A DNA stretch of 64,000 nucleotides from Pseudomonas laurylsulfativorans (lineage in GTDB: Bacteria > Pseudomonadota > Gammaproteobacteria > Pseudomonadales > Pseudomonadaceae): positions 62,001 through 126,000 of the forward strand of contig NZ_MUJK01000013.1 in NCBI RefSeq assembly GCF_002906155.1. The letters are read 5' to 3'. A program made the position numbers and the translations under genes. The notes under the pieces were generated by a model, which searched no databases, was not told where the DNA came from, and saw only the letters and a program-made list of their open reading frames with translations. Each line of letters opens with the position of its first letter. The first letter of the stretch is position 1. Below are positions 44,523 through 54,044 of this stretch, in pieces.

Positions 44523-44539
44523 GCGCCCAGGAGTACGAC

Positions 44540-45694
44540 ATGAGTGCAGTGATCAAAGATTCCGCGCAGCAAAATGACAAGCCCTTGGTCAGCCTGCGTA
44601 ACCTGAACAAGCACTACGGCGACTTTGCCGCCGTGGACAACATCTCGCTGGACATCAAGGACGGCGAATTCCTCACCTTCCTCGGCTCCAGCGGCTCGGG
44701 CAAAAGCACGACGCTGTCGATGCTCGCCGGCTTCGAAACCCCGAGCAGCGGCGAGATCCTGGTCAACGGCCAGTCGCTGGTCAACGTGCCGCCGCACAAA
44801 CGCGACATCGGCATGGTGTTCCAGCGCTACTCGCTGTTTCCGCACCTGTCCGTGCGCGACAACATTGCCTTCCCGCTGACTATCCGCAAACTCGCCGCCG
44901 CCGAACGTGAGCGCCGGGTCGATGCGATGCTCAAACTGGTGCAGCTCGAGCAATTTGCCCATCGCCGCCCTTCGCAACTGTCCGGTGGCCAGCAACAGCG
45001 TGTTGCCATCGCCCGGGCGCTGGTTTACGAACCACGCATTCTGTTGATGGACGAACCCTTGGGCGCACTGGACAAAAAACTGCGCGAAGACTTGCAGGAT
45101 GAACTGCGTCAGCTGCATCGGCGCCTGGGCATCACCATCGTCTACGTGACCCACGATCAGGAAGAAGCCATGCGCCTGTCCCAGCGCATCGCGATTTTCA
45201 GCCACGGCAAGATCGTCGGCCTGGGCAGCGGCTATGACTTGTACCAGAACCCACCGAACGCCTTCGTCGCATCGTTCCTCGGTAACTCGAACTTCCTCAA
45301 GCTCAAGGCCCAGGGCAATGCGGTGGCGACTTTTGAAGGCCAGGCGCTGTCGATCCGCCTCACTGCCGGCCTGCAAACCGATCAGGACGTGCTGTTGATG
45401 GTGCGTCCGGAGAAAGCCCTGGCCCTGAGTCATGAACAAGCCCTTGCCGAACCGCTGGCCGCCGGCTGGAACGAAGTCTCGGCCAAGGTCGTGGAAGTGT
45501 TGTTTCTCGGCGAAAGCCAGACCTGCAGCGTGGTCACTGCGGGCGGCACCTCGATGACGGTCAAGGCACTCTCCGCCGCCGGTATGCCGCTCAACGCCGG
45601 TGACCCGGTCAAGGTACGCTGGGCCACCGCGGATGCCTGCGTGTACACCGAATGGGCCGAAAGCGACCTGAACAAGGCTGCCGGCGCTCACTGA
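44540..45694 (+). CDS. ABC transporter ATP-binding protein (PotA type)
   Basis: A 384-residue ATPase. Walker A is GSSGSGKSTTLS, the Q-loop region MVFQRYSLFPHLSV, the signature LSGGQQQRVAIARAL and Walker B ILLMDEPLGALD, with a switch His in THDQEEAM. A C-terminal TOBE domain follows (LMVRPEKALALS). The start follows CCAGGAGTACGAC. It closes the importer operon at a strong terminator. Confidence 0.94.
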   Translation: MSAVIKDSAQQNDKPLVSLRNLNKHYGDFAAVDNISLDIKDGEFLTFLGSSGSGKSTTLSMLAGFETPSSGEILVNGQSLVNVPPHKRDIGMVFQRYSLFPHLSVRDNIAFPLTIRKLAAAERERRVDAMLKLVQLEQFAHRRPSQLSGGQQQRVAIARALVYEPRILLMDEPLGALDKKLREDLQDELRQLHRRLGITIVYVTHDQEEAMRLSQRIAIFSHGKIVGLGSGYDLYQNPPNAFVASFLGNSNFLKLKAQGNAVATFEGQALSIRLTAGLQTDQDVLLMVRPEKALALSHEQALAEPLAAGWNEVSAKVVEVLFLGESQTCSVVTAGGTSMTVKALSAAGMPLNAGDPVKVRWATADACVYTEWAESDLNKAAGAH

Positions 45695-45737
45695 TCCTTT
45701 GGCTTGCGCGTGCGGGCCACTATAATGAGTCACCTCG

Positions 45738-45772
45738 GGCCACCACAACGTCGGGTTGTGGTGGCCTTTTTT
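45738..45772 (+). terminator. Rho-independent terminator of the ABC operon
   Basis: GGCCACCACAAC and GTTGTGGTGGCC form a perfect 12-bp stem with a 5-base loop, followed by six T. Confidence 0.96.
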
Positions 45773-45795
45773 CTGGTTCTTTCACAGATTTGGAG

Positions 45796-46379
45796 TTCAC
45801 ATCATTTTCGACGCGGACGCGGTCTCCTGTAGGAGCTGGCTTGTCGGGTCGCCGCATCGCAGCGATGGTCGCTAACGATTACGCGTGTGAACTGGATAAA
45901 CGCGGCGCACTTGAGTCCATCGCCAGCAAGCTGGCTCCTACAGTTTGGTGTTCACATCATTTCGACGCGGACGCGGTCTCCTGTAGGAGCTGGCTTGCCA
46001 GCGATGGTCGTTAACGATTACGCGTATGAACTAGATAAACGCGGCGCACTTGAGTCCATCGCCAGCAAGCTGGCTCCTACAGTTTGGTGTTCACATCATT
46101 TCCACCAGGACGCGGTCTCCTGTAGGAGCTGGCTTGTCGGGTCGCCGCATCGCAGCGATGGTCGCTAACGATGACGCGTATGAACTGGATAAACGCGGCG
46201 CACTTGAGTCCATCGCCAGCAAGCTGGCTCCTACGGTTCGGTGTTCACATCATTTCGACGCGGACGCGGTCCCCTGTAGGAGCTGGCTTGCCAGCGATGG
46301 TCGTTAACGATGACGCGTGTGAACCGGATAAACGCGGCGCACTTGAGTCCATCGCCAGCAAGCTGGCTCCTACAGTTTC
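45796..46379. repeat. Tandem array of four REPIN units in ABAB order
   Basis: TTCACATCAT begins each unit at 45796, 45951, 46090 and 46244, giving periods of 155, 139 and 154 bases. Units 1 and 3 carry an extra GTCGGGTCGCCGCATCGCA after GGCTTG; units 2 and 4 do not. Each unit contains a full inverted REP pair (GTAGGAGCTGGCTTG / CAAGCTGGCTCCTAC) around the same spacer. The ABAB pattern implies a two-unit block duplicated once. Confidence 0.9.
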
Positions 46380-46525
46380 CCGGGAATGAGTGAAGATCCT
46401 TTTTTCTGTCGTCTGTAAGATAAATTGGACAACGGATTCCTAAAATCCCGGTTTAATGCTAAATAGTGCTCAGTATTTTTAACACCCGACCCTGTCGTGC
46501 CACACAGTGCAACGAGAATAACGAT

Positions 46526-46594
46526 ATGAAAGTCCATTTCGAGAAAAGTGAAGTGTTTGGGACCCTCCACCTGCAAGCGGCGGTGGCAGCATGA
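46526..46594 (+). CDS. Possible 22-codon leader ORF coupled to the amidase gene
   Basis: ATGAAAGTCCATTTCGAG opens a 22-residue frame, MKVHFEKSEVFGTLHLQAAV followed by AA, whose TGA overlaps the amidase ATG in ATGA. A GAGA lies 10 bases before it. The amidase gene itself has no good Shine-Dalgarno, so translation may depend on this upstream frame. It is not in frame with the amidase. Confidence 0.4.
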   Translation: MKVHFEKSEVFGTLHLQAAVAA

Positions 46595-48306
46595 TCGAAG
46601 TTACCGAAGTCTCCATCGCCGAGCTGCGCGCCGCGCTCGAATCCGGCCAGACCACCTCGGTCGAGCTGGTCCAGGCTTATCTCGCGCGGATCGACGCCTA
46701 TGACGGCCCGCAAACGCCAACGGCGCTGAACGCGGTCGTGGTGCGCAACCCCGAGGCGCTCGCTGAAGCACAAGCCAGCGACGCCCGTCGCGCCAAGGGC
46801 CAGGTGCTGGGCCCGCTGGACGGTATCCCTTACACCGCCAAGGACAGTTATCTGGTCAAGGGGCTCACCGCCGCTTCCGGCAGCCCGGCCTTCAAGGACC
46901 TGGTCGCCTATCGCGATGCGTTCACCATCGAACGCCTGCGCGCCGCCGGGGCGATCTGCCTGGGCAAGACCAACATGCCGCCGATGGCCAACGGCGGGAT
47001 GCAGCGCGGCGTCTACGGCCGCGCCGAAAGCCCGTACAACGCTGACTACCTCACCGCCCCTTTCGCTTCAGGCTCGTCGAACGGCGCCGGCACGGCGACC
47101 GCGGCCAGTTTCTCGGCCTTCGGCCTGGCGGAAGAAACCTGGTCGAGCGGTCGCGGCCCGGCCTCGAACAACGGTTTGTGCGCCTACACCCCTTCTCGCG
47201 GGGTGATCTCGGTACGCGGCAACTGGCCGTTGACCCCGACCATGGACGTGGTCGTGCCGTTTGCCCGGACCATGGCCGACCTGCTCGAAGTGCTCGACGT
47301 TGTCGTGGCCGATGACCCGGACACCCGCGGCGACCTGTGGCGCTTGCAGCCCTGGGTGCCCATTCCAAAATCGTCTGAGGTACGCCCGCAATCCTATGCC
47401 GCGCTGGCTGCGAACAGCGAAGCGCTCAAAGGCAAGAAGTTTGGCATTGCGCGCATGTACATCAACGCCGACCCTGAAGCCGGCACATCCGAAGCGCCGG
47501 GCATCGGTGGCCCGACCGGCCAGCGCATCAACACCCGTCCTTCGGTGATCGGCCTCTGGGAACAGGCACGCAAGGCCCTGGAAGACGCAGGTGCCGAAGT
47601 GCTCGACGTGGATTTCCCGCTGGTTTCCAATTGCGAGGGCGATCGTCCTGGCGCGCCGACGGTGTTCAATCGCGGCATCGTCTCCAAGGAATTTTTACAT
47701 CATGAACTGTGGGACCTGACCGCCTGGGCGTTCGATGATTTCCTGCAAGCGAACGGCGATCCCAAACTGAATCGCCTAGTCGATGTCGACGGCCCGCAGA
47801 TCTTCCCTCACGATCCGGGCACACTGCCCAACCGCGAGGGCGACCTGGCCGCCGGCATGGACGAATACGTGCGCATGGCCGAGCGCGGCATCACCCCGTG
47901 GGATCAGATCAGCACAGTGCCCGACGGCCTGCGCGGGTTGGAAAAAACCCGCAAGATCGATCTGGAAGACTGGATGGATCGCCTGGGCCTCGACGCGGTG
48001 CTGTTCCCGACGGTCGCCGATGTGGGCCCGGCGAATGCCGATGTCGATCCGCAATCGGCGGATATCGCCTGGAGCAACGGCGTATGGGTCGCCAACGGTA
48101 ACCTCGCCATCCGCCACCTCGGCGTACCAACGGTCACCGTGCCGATGGGCGTGATGCCGGACATCGGCATGCCGGTCGGCCTGACGTTTGCCGGGCGCGC
48201 CTATGACGACTCGAAACTGCTGCACCTGGCGTCGGCGTTCGAGTCGACCGGCAGCAAACGCATGATCCCGCCGCGTACCCCGCCATTGGCGGCTGACCAG
48301 CGGTAA
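46591..48306 (+). CDS. Amidase signature family protein
   Basis: A 571-residue amidohydrolase. The catalytic Lys is in PYTAKDSYL, the cis-Ser in ASGSSNGAGTATAASF and the nucleophile Ser in EETWSSGRGPASN, giving a complete Ser-cisSer-Lys triad. It cleaves a carboxamide to acid plus ammonia or amine. Length is somewhat above the usual 450-500, with an insert near DTRGDLWRLQPW. It follows the ABC importer and REPIN array, so it probably acts on the imported compound or a derived amide. The substrate is unknown. Confidence 0.92.
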   Translation: MIEVTEVSIAELRAALESGQTTSVELVQAYLARIDAYDGPQTPTALNAVVVRNPEALAEAQASDARRAKGQVLGPLDGIPYTAKDSYLVKGLTAASGSPAFKDLVAYRDAFTIERLRAAGAICLGKTNMPPMANGGMQRGVYGRAESPYNADYLTAPFASGSSNGAGTATAASFSAFGLAEETWSSGRGPASNNGLCAYTPSRGVISVRGNWPLTPTMDVVVPFARTMADLLEVLDVVVADDPDTRGDLWRLQPWVPIPKSSEVRPQSYAALAANSEALKGKKFGIARMYINADPEAGTSEAPGIGGPTGQRINTRPSVIGLWEQARKALEDAGAEVLDVDFPLVSNCEGDRPGAPTVFNRGIVSKEFLHHELWDLTAWAFDDFLQANGDPKLNRLVDVDGPQIFPHDPGTLPNREGDLAAGMDEYVRMAERGITPWDQISTVPDGLRGLEKTRKIDLEDWMDRLGLDAVLFPTVADVGPANADVDPQSADIAWSNGVWVANGNLAIRHLGVPTVTVPMGVMPDIGMPVGLTFAGRAYDDSKLLHLASAFESTGSKRMIPPRTPPLAADQR

Positions 48307-48406
48307 TGTAGGAGCTGGCTTGCAGCGATGGTCGTTAACGATAACGCGTTTGAGCTGGATAAACGCGGCGCATTTGAGTCCATCGCCGGCAAGCCGGCTC
48401 CTACAG
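48307..48406. repeat. REPIN sharing spacer sequence with the 45.8 kb array
   Basis: TGTAGGAGCTGGCTTG and CAAGCCGGCTCCTACAG flank a spacer with GATGGTCGTTAACGATAACG and GGATAAACGCGGCGCA, nearly as in the array. The following TTTCCCGGGA also matches the array end at 46377. The left end abuts the amidase stop codon. Confidence 0.85.
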
Positions 48407-48419
48407 TTTCCCGGGATCA

Positions 48420-49418
48420 TCAGGGATCGACCTGAGCCATCAGTTCCGGAATCGATTCCGGTCGCTTGGCATAACGCTGCGCCAGCACCGCACAGACCAT
48501 CAGTTGAATCTGGTGGAACAGCATCAGCGGCAAGATCAGCAAGCCAATGGTGCTACCGGCAAACAGCACCTGCGCCATCGGCACGCCGGTCGCCAGGCTT
48601 TTCTTCGAGCCGCAGAACAGAATGGTGATGCGGTCTTCCTGATTGAAGCCGAACGCCTTGCCCAGTACGGTCGCGGCCACCAACACCAGCGCCAGAACGA
48701 TGCAGCAGACCACCACCAGTCCGACCAGATCCAGCAGCGGAATCTGCTGCCAGAGGCCTTCGATCACCGCCTCGCTGAACGCGCCGTAGACCACCAGCAA
48801 AATCGAACCCTGATCGACGAACTTCAACCAGCTCTTGTTGCGCGCCACCCAGTTGCCAATCCAGCGGCGGGCGATTTGCCCGGCAATGAACGGCAGCAGC
48901 AACTGCACGCTGATCTTGAGGATGGCGTCGAGGGTCGAGGAGCCTTCGCCGTGCACATTGAGCAGCAGGGTCACCAGCAACGGCGTGAGGAAAATCCCGA
49001 ACAGGCTGGATGCCGCCGCGCTGCAAATCGCCGCCGGGATGTTGCCCCGTGCCAGCGAAGTAAAGGCAATCGCCGACTGCACCGTGGCGGGCAACGCGCA
49101 CAGGTAAAGCATGCCCATGTACAGGTCATTGCCGATCAGCGGCGACAGCAAAGGCTTGAGCGCCAGACCGAGCAGCGGGAACAGCACGAAGGTCAGGCTG
49201 AAAACCAGCAGATGCAGGCGCCAGTGCCCGGCACCGGCAATGATCGACTCGCGGGAGAGCTTGGCGCCATGCAGGAAAAACAGCAGCGCGATGGCGATGT
49301 TGGTCAGCCAGCCAAAACCGACCGCGACCTGGCCGCTGGCGGGCAACAGGCTGGCGAGCGTCACTACGCCGATCAGGGTCAGGGTGAAGTTGTCGGGTAA
49401 CAGTCGGGGGCGAGTCAT
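48420..49418 (-). CDS. SBF-like (bile acid:sodium symporter family) transporter, YfeH type
   Basis: A 332-residue membrane protein with about ten hydrophobic segments. Family blocks are LLFFLHGAKLSRESI, CALPATVQSAIAFTSLARGN and ILFCGSKKSLATGVPMA, matching the PF13593 YfeH group. Substrates of this group are poorly known. It is divergent from the AraC regulator at 49504, which probably controls it. Confidence 0.92.
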   Translation of the reverse strand: MTRPRLLPDNFTLTLIGVVTLASLLPASGQVAVGFGWLTNIAIALLFFLHGAKLSRESIIAGAGHWRLHLLVFSLTFVLFPLLGLALKPLLSPLIGNDLYMGMLYLCALPATVQSAIAFTSLARGNIPAAICSAAASSLFGIFLTPLLVTLLLNVHGEGSSTLDAILKISVQLLLPFIAGQIARRWIGNWVARNKSWLKFVDQGSILLVVYGAFSEAVIEGLWQQIPLLDLVGLVVVCCIVLALVLVAATVLGKAFGFNQEDRITILFCGSKKSLATGVPMAQVLFAGSTIGLLILPLMLFHQIQLMVCAVLAQRYAKRPESIPELMAQVDP

Positions 49419-49503
49419 GGGTTTGATCTTCCGGGGGTTGCCAGTACGTGGAAGCGACTCTAACGTGACTGAATATTACCGACTAACGCCGAAGAGCCAG
49501 CTG

Positions 49504-50292
49504 ATGCCGCCTAAAGGACATGACAAGAGTGTTCGACGCAGTATTCCCGGGTTGTCCAGCCTGCCACGACCGCTCTATGGTCGCACCGAATCGCTGCCCA
49601 ATCGCGCCCTGACCCGGCGCCACAGCCATCCGTGGGTGCAGCTTTCCTATGCGATCCAGGGCGTGCTCGAAATACAGACCGGCGTCGGGCGTTTCGTCGC
49701 ACCGCCGGAACGTGCGGTGTGGATTCCGGCGGGCATGCCGCACCGGGTGTTCAGTTCACCGCGTACGGAAATGCGCAGCCTGTACATCGATTGCAGCGTC
49801 TCGACGTGGGCGCCGCCAGGCTGTCATGTGCTGGGGGTCAGCGATCTGTTGCGTGAGTTGATCCGTGCCTTTAGCCAAGTTCCGGTGGAATACGATCAGG
49901 GCGGTCCGCACGGCCGGTTGGCCCAGGTGATTCTGGATCAGTTGGCCGAGGCGCCTCAGATCGACCTGATGCTGCCCCTGCCCCAGGACAGCCGATTACG
50001 GCAAATCGCGCAGAGCCTGGAGTCGCACCCGGAGCAGCAGACCACGCTCAGCCACTGGAGCGACAAATTCGGCGTCACCGAGAAAACCCTGAGCCGCCTG
50101 TTCCTGCGCGACACCGGGCTGACCTTTCGCGCCTGGCGTCAGCGTCTGCGCCTGCTCGGCGCCCTGACGCCCCTGGAACAGGGCGAGCGAGTGACCGACG
50201 TGGCGTTGGCCTGTGGCTATGACTCGACGTCGGCGTTTATCGCCGCCTTCCGCCAGCAGTTCGGCGAAACACCGGGGGAATTCTTTAGATAG
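49504..50292 (+). CDS. AraC-family regulator with N-terminal cupin
   Basis: A 262-residue regulator: a cupin domain (RRHSHPWVQLSYAIQGVLEI, then AVWIPAGMPHRV) followed by an AraC helix-turn-helix (LSRLFLRDTGLTFRAWRQRL, VTDVALACGYDSTSAFIAAF). The ATG at 49504 leaves 85 bases to the divergent SBF transporter gene. It probably senses the transported compound, an inference from adjacency. Confidence 0.92.
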   Translation: MPPKGHDKSVRRSIPGLSSLPRPLYGRTESLPNRALTRRHSHPWVQLSYAIQGVLEIQTGVGRFVAPPERAVWIPAGMPHRVFSSPRTEMRSLYIDCSVSTWAPPGCHVLGVSDLLRELIRAFSQVPVEYDQGGPHGRLAQVILDQLAEAPQIDLMLPLPQDSRLRQIAQSLESHPEQQTTLSHWSDKFGVTEKTLSRLFLRDTGLTFRAWRQRLRLLGALTPLEQGERVTDVALACGYDSTSAFIAAFRQQFGETPGEFFR

Positions 50293-50296
50293 CAAC

Positions 50297-50395
50297 CTGT
50301 AGGAGCTCGCTTGCTCGCGATGGACTTAAGAGCGCCGCGTTTAGCCAGTAAACACGCGATATCGTTAACGACCATCGCGAGCTCGCTCCTACAGG
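50297..50395. repeat. REPIN with shortened right arm
   Basis: CTGTAGGAGCTCGCTTGCTC at left and CGCGAGCTCGCTCCTACAG at right, the arms differing by a few missing bases. It lies between converging genes. Confidence 0.82.
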
Positions 50396-50404
50396 GATAG
50401 GGTT

Positions 50405-51505
50405 TTACTGATCGGACTTGATGCTGGTCCAGACCCGTGTCCGTACCCGCTCAAGCTTTTGCGGCAATGGCTGCACGACGTACAGCGTCGCCAGCGCTTC
50501 ACTGGTCGGCGTCAGGTTCGGGTTGCCGGTGATGTCCTTGTTGATCAGCGTCAGCGAGTCTTTGTTGGCATTCGGGTATCCAAGGAAGTCGCTGATCGGC
50601 GCGATGACTTTCGGGTCCAGCAGGTTGTTGAGGAATTCGTGGGCTTCGGCGACATTCTTCGCGCTTTTCGGGATGGCGAAGGTGTCGAACCAGATCGGCG
50701 CGCCTTCTTTGGGCAGGCGCCAGTCGACGACCACGCCGTTGCCCGCTTCCTTGGCGCGATTGCCGAATTGATAGAAGCTGCCGGAGTAACCGATGGCCAC
50801 GCAGATATCGCCGTTGGCGATGTCGGTCATGTACTTGGCGGAGTTGAAGTAGGTGACGTAAGGGCGGACTTTGAGCATCAGCGCCTTGGCTTTTTCGTAG
50901 TCGTCCGGGTTCTGGCTGTTCGGGTCCAGCCCCAGGTAATGCAAGGCCAGCGGCAAGATCTCCGAAGGCGAGTCGAGCATGGCGACGCCACAGGCCTTGA
51001 GCTTCTCCATGTTCTCGGGCTTGAACACCAGGTCCCAGCTGTCCACTGGCGCATTCTCGCCCAGCGCCGCCTTGACCTTGGCCGGGTTGAAGCCGATCAG
51101 CACGGTACCGTACATGTAGGGCACGCCGTACTGGTTACCCGGGTCGTTCTTGTCCAGCAGCTTGAGCAACGCCGGGTCCTGGTGCGACCAGTTCGGCAAC
51201 TTGGACTTGTCGAGTTTCTGGAACACGCCCGCCTTGATCTGGGTTTCGATGAACTGGTTCGAGGGCACCACCAGGTCGTAGCCCGAGTTGCCGGTGAGCA
51301 GCTTGGCTTCCAGGGACTCGTTGGTGTCGAAGGTGTCCCAGGTCACCTTGATCCCCGTGTCCTTGGCAAAGTCCTTGGGCACGGACGGCAGGATGTAGTC
51401 CGCCCAGTTGTACACCCGCAATTCTCGCTGTTCGGCGTGTACCGCGCTGGCCAGCAGCGACAGTCCGCAAACGGTGGCGCCCAGTATGCGTTTCATTGTG
51501 TCCAT
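50405..51505 (-). CDS. Polyamine ABC transporter substrate-binding protein (PotF/SpuD type)
   Basis: A 366-residue periplasmic protein. The signal peptide ends HAE near residue 25, followed by RELRVYNWADYILPSVPKDF, a hallmark of putrescine/spermidine-binding proteins, and later GYDLVVPSNQFIETQI and GYSGSFYQFGNRA. No permease or ATPase genes are adjacent, so it is an orphan component that may feed another importer. The start follows GGGGAAATGATCC. Confidence 0.92.
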   Translation of the reverse strand: MDTMKRILGATVCGLSLLASAVHAEQRELRVYNWADYILPSVPKDFAKDTGIKVTWDTFDTNESLEAKLLTGNSGYDLVVPSNQFIETQIKAGVFQKLDKSKLPNWSHQDPALLKLLDKNDPGNQYGVPYMYGTVLIGFNPAKVKAALGENAPVDSWDLVFKPENMEKLKACGVAMLDSPSEILPLALHYLGLDPNSQNPDDYEKAKALMLKVRPYVTYFNSAKYMTDIANGDICVAIGYSGSFYQFGNRAKEAGNGVVVDWRLPKEGAPIWFDTFAIPKSAKNVAEAHEFLNNLLDPKVIAPISDFLGYPNANKDSLTLINKDITGNPNLTPTSEALATLYVVQPLPQKLERVRTRVWTSIKSDQ

Positions 51506-51837
51506 GGATCATTTCCCCAAGTGTGGCGTGAGTTCGATGGTTTTTATGTTCTGTACACGGCAGCGGCCTTGAAAATAGCCAAGGGCAAGGAAGTGAAGCT
51601 TCTGGTTGTGATTTGACGCTGGGTTGGGCTCTGCAACCCGCGTCTGATTCTTGCTGACAGTGTGGCCGGTTCACAGCGTGAGGCAGGCCAAAAGGAGATC
51701 GAAACGGCCAAAATAAGTGTCCGCTTTGATCGGCGTCGCGAGGCATTTCAGCAAGGGTTAGTCCAAACAGCCGATGCCCGTACAGCCTGTTTGCTGCTTA
51801 TTACGCACGACACCAATAACAAGATCGCGAGGCTTCG
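51506..51837. other. Divergent intergenic region
   Basis: This holds the promoter regions of the binding-protein and lipoprotein genes. A short GGGTTGGGCTCTGCAACCC hairpin lies near 51622-51640. No ORF is convincing. Confidence 0.45.
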
Positions 51838-53412
51838 ATGCGTGCTCCACTTCTGCTCGCCCTGCCCCTGCTCGGCCTGCTCAGTGCCTGTTCCGAACCC
51901 TATGACCCGCAACCGCTGGCCAGCACCGGCAATGCAACGACACTGATCGGCAGTGCCGCTGTGGCGCAACCGTTGAGCGGTGCCGTGCCCGCCAACCCCT
52001 TCATGGCCAGCAATGGCAGCAGTTATATGCATTCCGACGGCTATAGCTCTGACACGCACCCTGGCCCAGGCCCGTTAGGCCGGGACATGCAAACGAGCAG
52101 CCGTGATGGCAGTCGCAAGCCCGGCGGCATGTGCCCGATTCATACCTTCGATCAGCAAGGGCGCCTGGTGGTGCTGTGTGCCAACCTGATGCAATTCGAA
52201 CTGCAACTGCTCGAACCGCGCACCCTCAAGTTGCTGGCCCGCTACCCGCTGCCGCCGCGACCGTCGACCTTCCACGCGCTGATTACCCTGGACCCGGACA
52301 AGATCATGGCGGACACCTCCGGCGCCTATTTCTATGTCGACGAGCACAATCGCGTGGTCATCGCCGACGCCGAGCAACACATCCAGCGCGTCGTGCATCG
52401 TCAGGCCCCATCAGGTGACTGGACATTCGAAAAGGTCGATGACTGGGACCTGAGCGACAAAGTCCCCCACGATTGCGTGCGCCCGACTTCGTGGTTTCCC
52501 AAGGGTGAGTGCGATCCCATTACCGGGGTCATGCCTGATCATCAGGGCTTGATCTGGTGGATCACCCGCCGCGGTCGCATCGGCACCCTGAATCCGGACA
52601 CTGGCAAGGTCCAGGGCATTCAACTGGCCAACGAAGAAATCCAGAACGGCATGTCGGTGGCGGCCGACGGCGTCTACCTGGTGTCCGATCACGCCATGTA
52701 CCGCTTCACCGCGGATACCGATGGCAAACCCGTGCAAGGCTGGCGCGAAGTCTACGACCGTGGCACCGGGCGCAAGGTCGGCGCGATCAACCAGGGCAGC
52801 GGCACCACACCGACCCTGCTCGGCGAGCGCTACGTCACCATCACCGACAACAGCGACGGGCGCATCAACCTGCTGGTTTATCGTCGCGAGCAGGACTACG
52901 TGGGCAATCGCCTGATCTGCAAACTGCCGGTGTTCGACAACAACGCCTCGGCCACCGACAACTCGGCCATCGGCTGGGGACGCTCGATCATCCTCGAGAA
53001 CAACGCCGGCTACACCAGCGCCTTCGCGCAGAAGGACTGGCAGGCCGTGCACGGCGGCATCAGCCGTATCGACATCCGCGCCGACGAGTCGGGCTGTGAC
53101 CGGGTCTGGGAATCGAAAGAACGTTCGCCTTCAGTGGTGCCAAAACTCTCGGTGGGTAACGGCCTACTGTACTTCTACACCTTCGAACCGCAGGCCGACG
53201 GCGAGAACGCCTGGTACCTGATGGCGCTGGATTTCGCCAGCGGCCAGACCCGATTCAAGGCGTTGAGCGGGGTCGGCCAGGCCTTCGACAACAACTGGTC
53301 GCCGATCACACTGGCACCGGACGGCACGGCCTATGTCGGGACTTTCGGCGGGCTGGTTGCGCTTTGGGACAAGGAGCAACAACGGGTGAGTGCAAGCGAC
53401 GGCCAGCCCTGA
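51838..53412 (+). CDS. Predicted lipoprotein with beta-propeller-like repeats
   Basis: A 524-residue protein. The N-terminus MRAPLLLALPLLGLLSAC has a lipobox (LSAC), so it should be lipidated at C18. The mature region has regularly spaced segments such as YFYVDEHNRVVIADAEQHIQ, GLIWWITRRGRIGTLNPDTG and GTAYVGTFGGLVALWDKEQQ that resemble blades of a PQQ/SMP-30-like beta-propeller. Several Cys may form disulfides. No catalytic motif is recognised. It is divergent from the polyamine-binding gene. Confidence 0.8.
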   Translation: MRAPLLLALPLLGLLSACSEPYDPQPLASTGNATTLIGSAAVAQPLSGAVPANPFMASNGSSYMHSDGYSSDTHPGPGPLGRDMQTSSRDGSRKPGGMCPIHTFDQQGRLVVLCANLMQFELQLLEPRTLKLLARYPLPPRPSTFHALITLDPDKIMADTSGAYFYVDEHNRVVIADAEQHIQRVVHRQAPSGDWTFEKVDDWDLSDKVPHDCVRPTSWFPKGECDPITGVMPDHQGLIWWITRRGRIGTLNPDTGKVQGIQLANEEIQNGMSVAADGVYLVSDHAMYRFTADTDGKPVQGWREVYDRGTGRKVGAINQGSGTTPTLLGERYVTITDNSDGRINLLVYRREQDYVGNRLICKLPVFDNNASATDNSAIGWGRSIILENNAGYTSAFAQKDWQAVHGGISRIDIRADESGCDRVWESKERSPSVVPKLSVGNGLLYFYTFEPQADGENAWYLMALDFASGQTRFKALSGVGQAFDNNWSPITLAPDGTAYVGTFGGLVALWDKEQQRVSASDGQP

Positions 53413-53587
53413 GACATTGTTTTTCTGTGGGAGCGGCTATCCGCAAAATCCGCGAGCAACCAACAAAACGGTGGGTTGGGCAGCGCGCTCTGAGAGGCTC
53501 GTTCGCAATGACTCAGCCCGCAAAGGCAACGCCAAGACGGGCCGAGTTCATGAAAGTAAACATGCAGCGTGCCCCTCATTGGCGCTA

Positions 53588-53672
53588 TCAATAGGAAGCC
53601 GTTGCGCCATCGAAATTCATCACCCAGCTGGCATTGCCTTGAATGCCCATTTGGGTTTCCGCGAGCCACAGT
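53588..53672 (-). pseudogene. C-terminal fragment of a lost protein
   Basis: The minus strand reads LWLAETQMGIQGNASWVMNF then DGATASY and a stop, which looks like a real protein tail with no start codon or upstream body. The rest of 53413-53772 shows no other gene. The parent family is not identified. Confidence 0.45.
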
Positions 53673-53772
53673 TGACGGCGTTATCCATATGCCCTCCGCT
53701 GCCAGCGGAGGGACCTTCTATCGCGGCTTGCCACAGAATAGTTACTCATGGGTATTCCTAAAATTAATTTGA

Positions 53773-54030
53773 TCAACCGGCTGCTGCGACCAGACCACCG
53801 TCCAGCGCCAGCGTATGTCCGGTAATCCAAGAAGAGGCTCTGGATGCCAGGAAGATGGCAGCGCCAGCAATATCGTCCTGATTGCCAAGACGCCCCCTCG
53901 GGACCGTGGCCAGGATTGAGCCTTCATCTTGCTCAACCGCGTAAGCCGTCATTTTCGTGTGAAAAAAGCCGGGCGCGATTGCGTTGACATTGATATGAAC
54001 GGGAGCAAGATCTATCAATTATTTTGGCTA
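53773..54030 (-). pseudogene. Truncated short-chain dehydrogenase (C-terminal third)
   Basis: Translation gives LAPVHINVNAIAPGFFHTKM, then PRGRLGNQDDIAGAAIFLAS and ITGHTLALDGGLVAAAG, the standard C-terminal end of SDR enzymes of the glucose/3-oxoacyl reductase type. The Rossmann glycine motif and the YxxxK active site are missing, and only about 80 of 250 residues remain. No valid start is present. The upstream side runs into the LysR gene end, so the 5' part was deleted. Confidence 0.8.
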
Positions 54031-54044
54031 GCGCCCCCATGCAC

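Noticed and set aside
45796..46379. Evenly repeated array as a possible CRISPR
   Set aside because: Units are about 140-155 bases with conserved 'spacers' and internal inverted REP pairs; no cas genes are near.
53773..54018. The SDR frame as a complete small gene
   Set aside because: It lacks the cofactor and catalytic motifs and has only a TTG at the break point; it is a C-terminal remnant.
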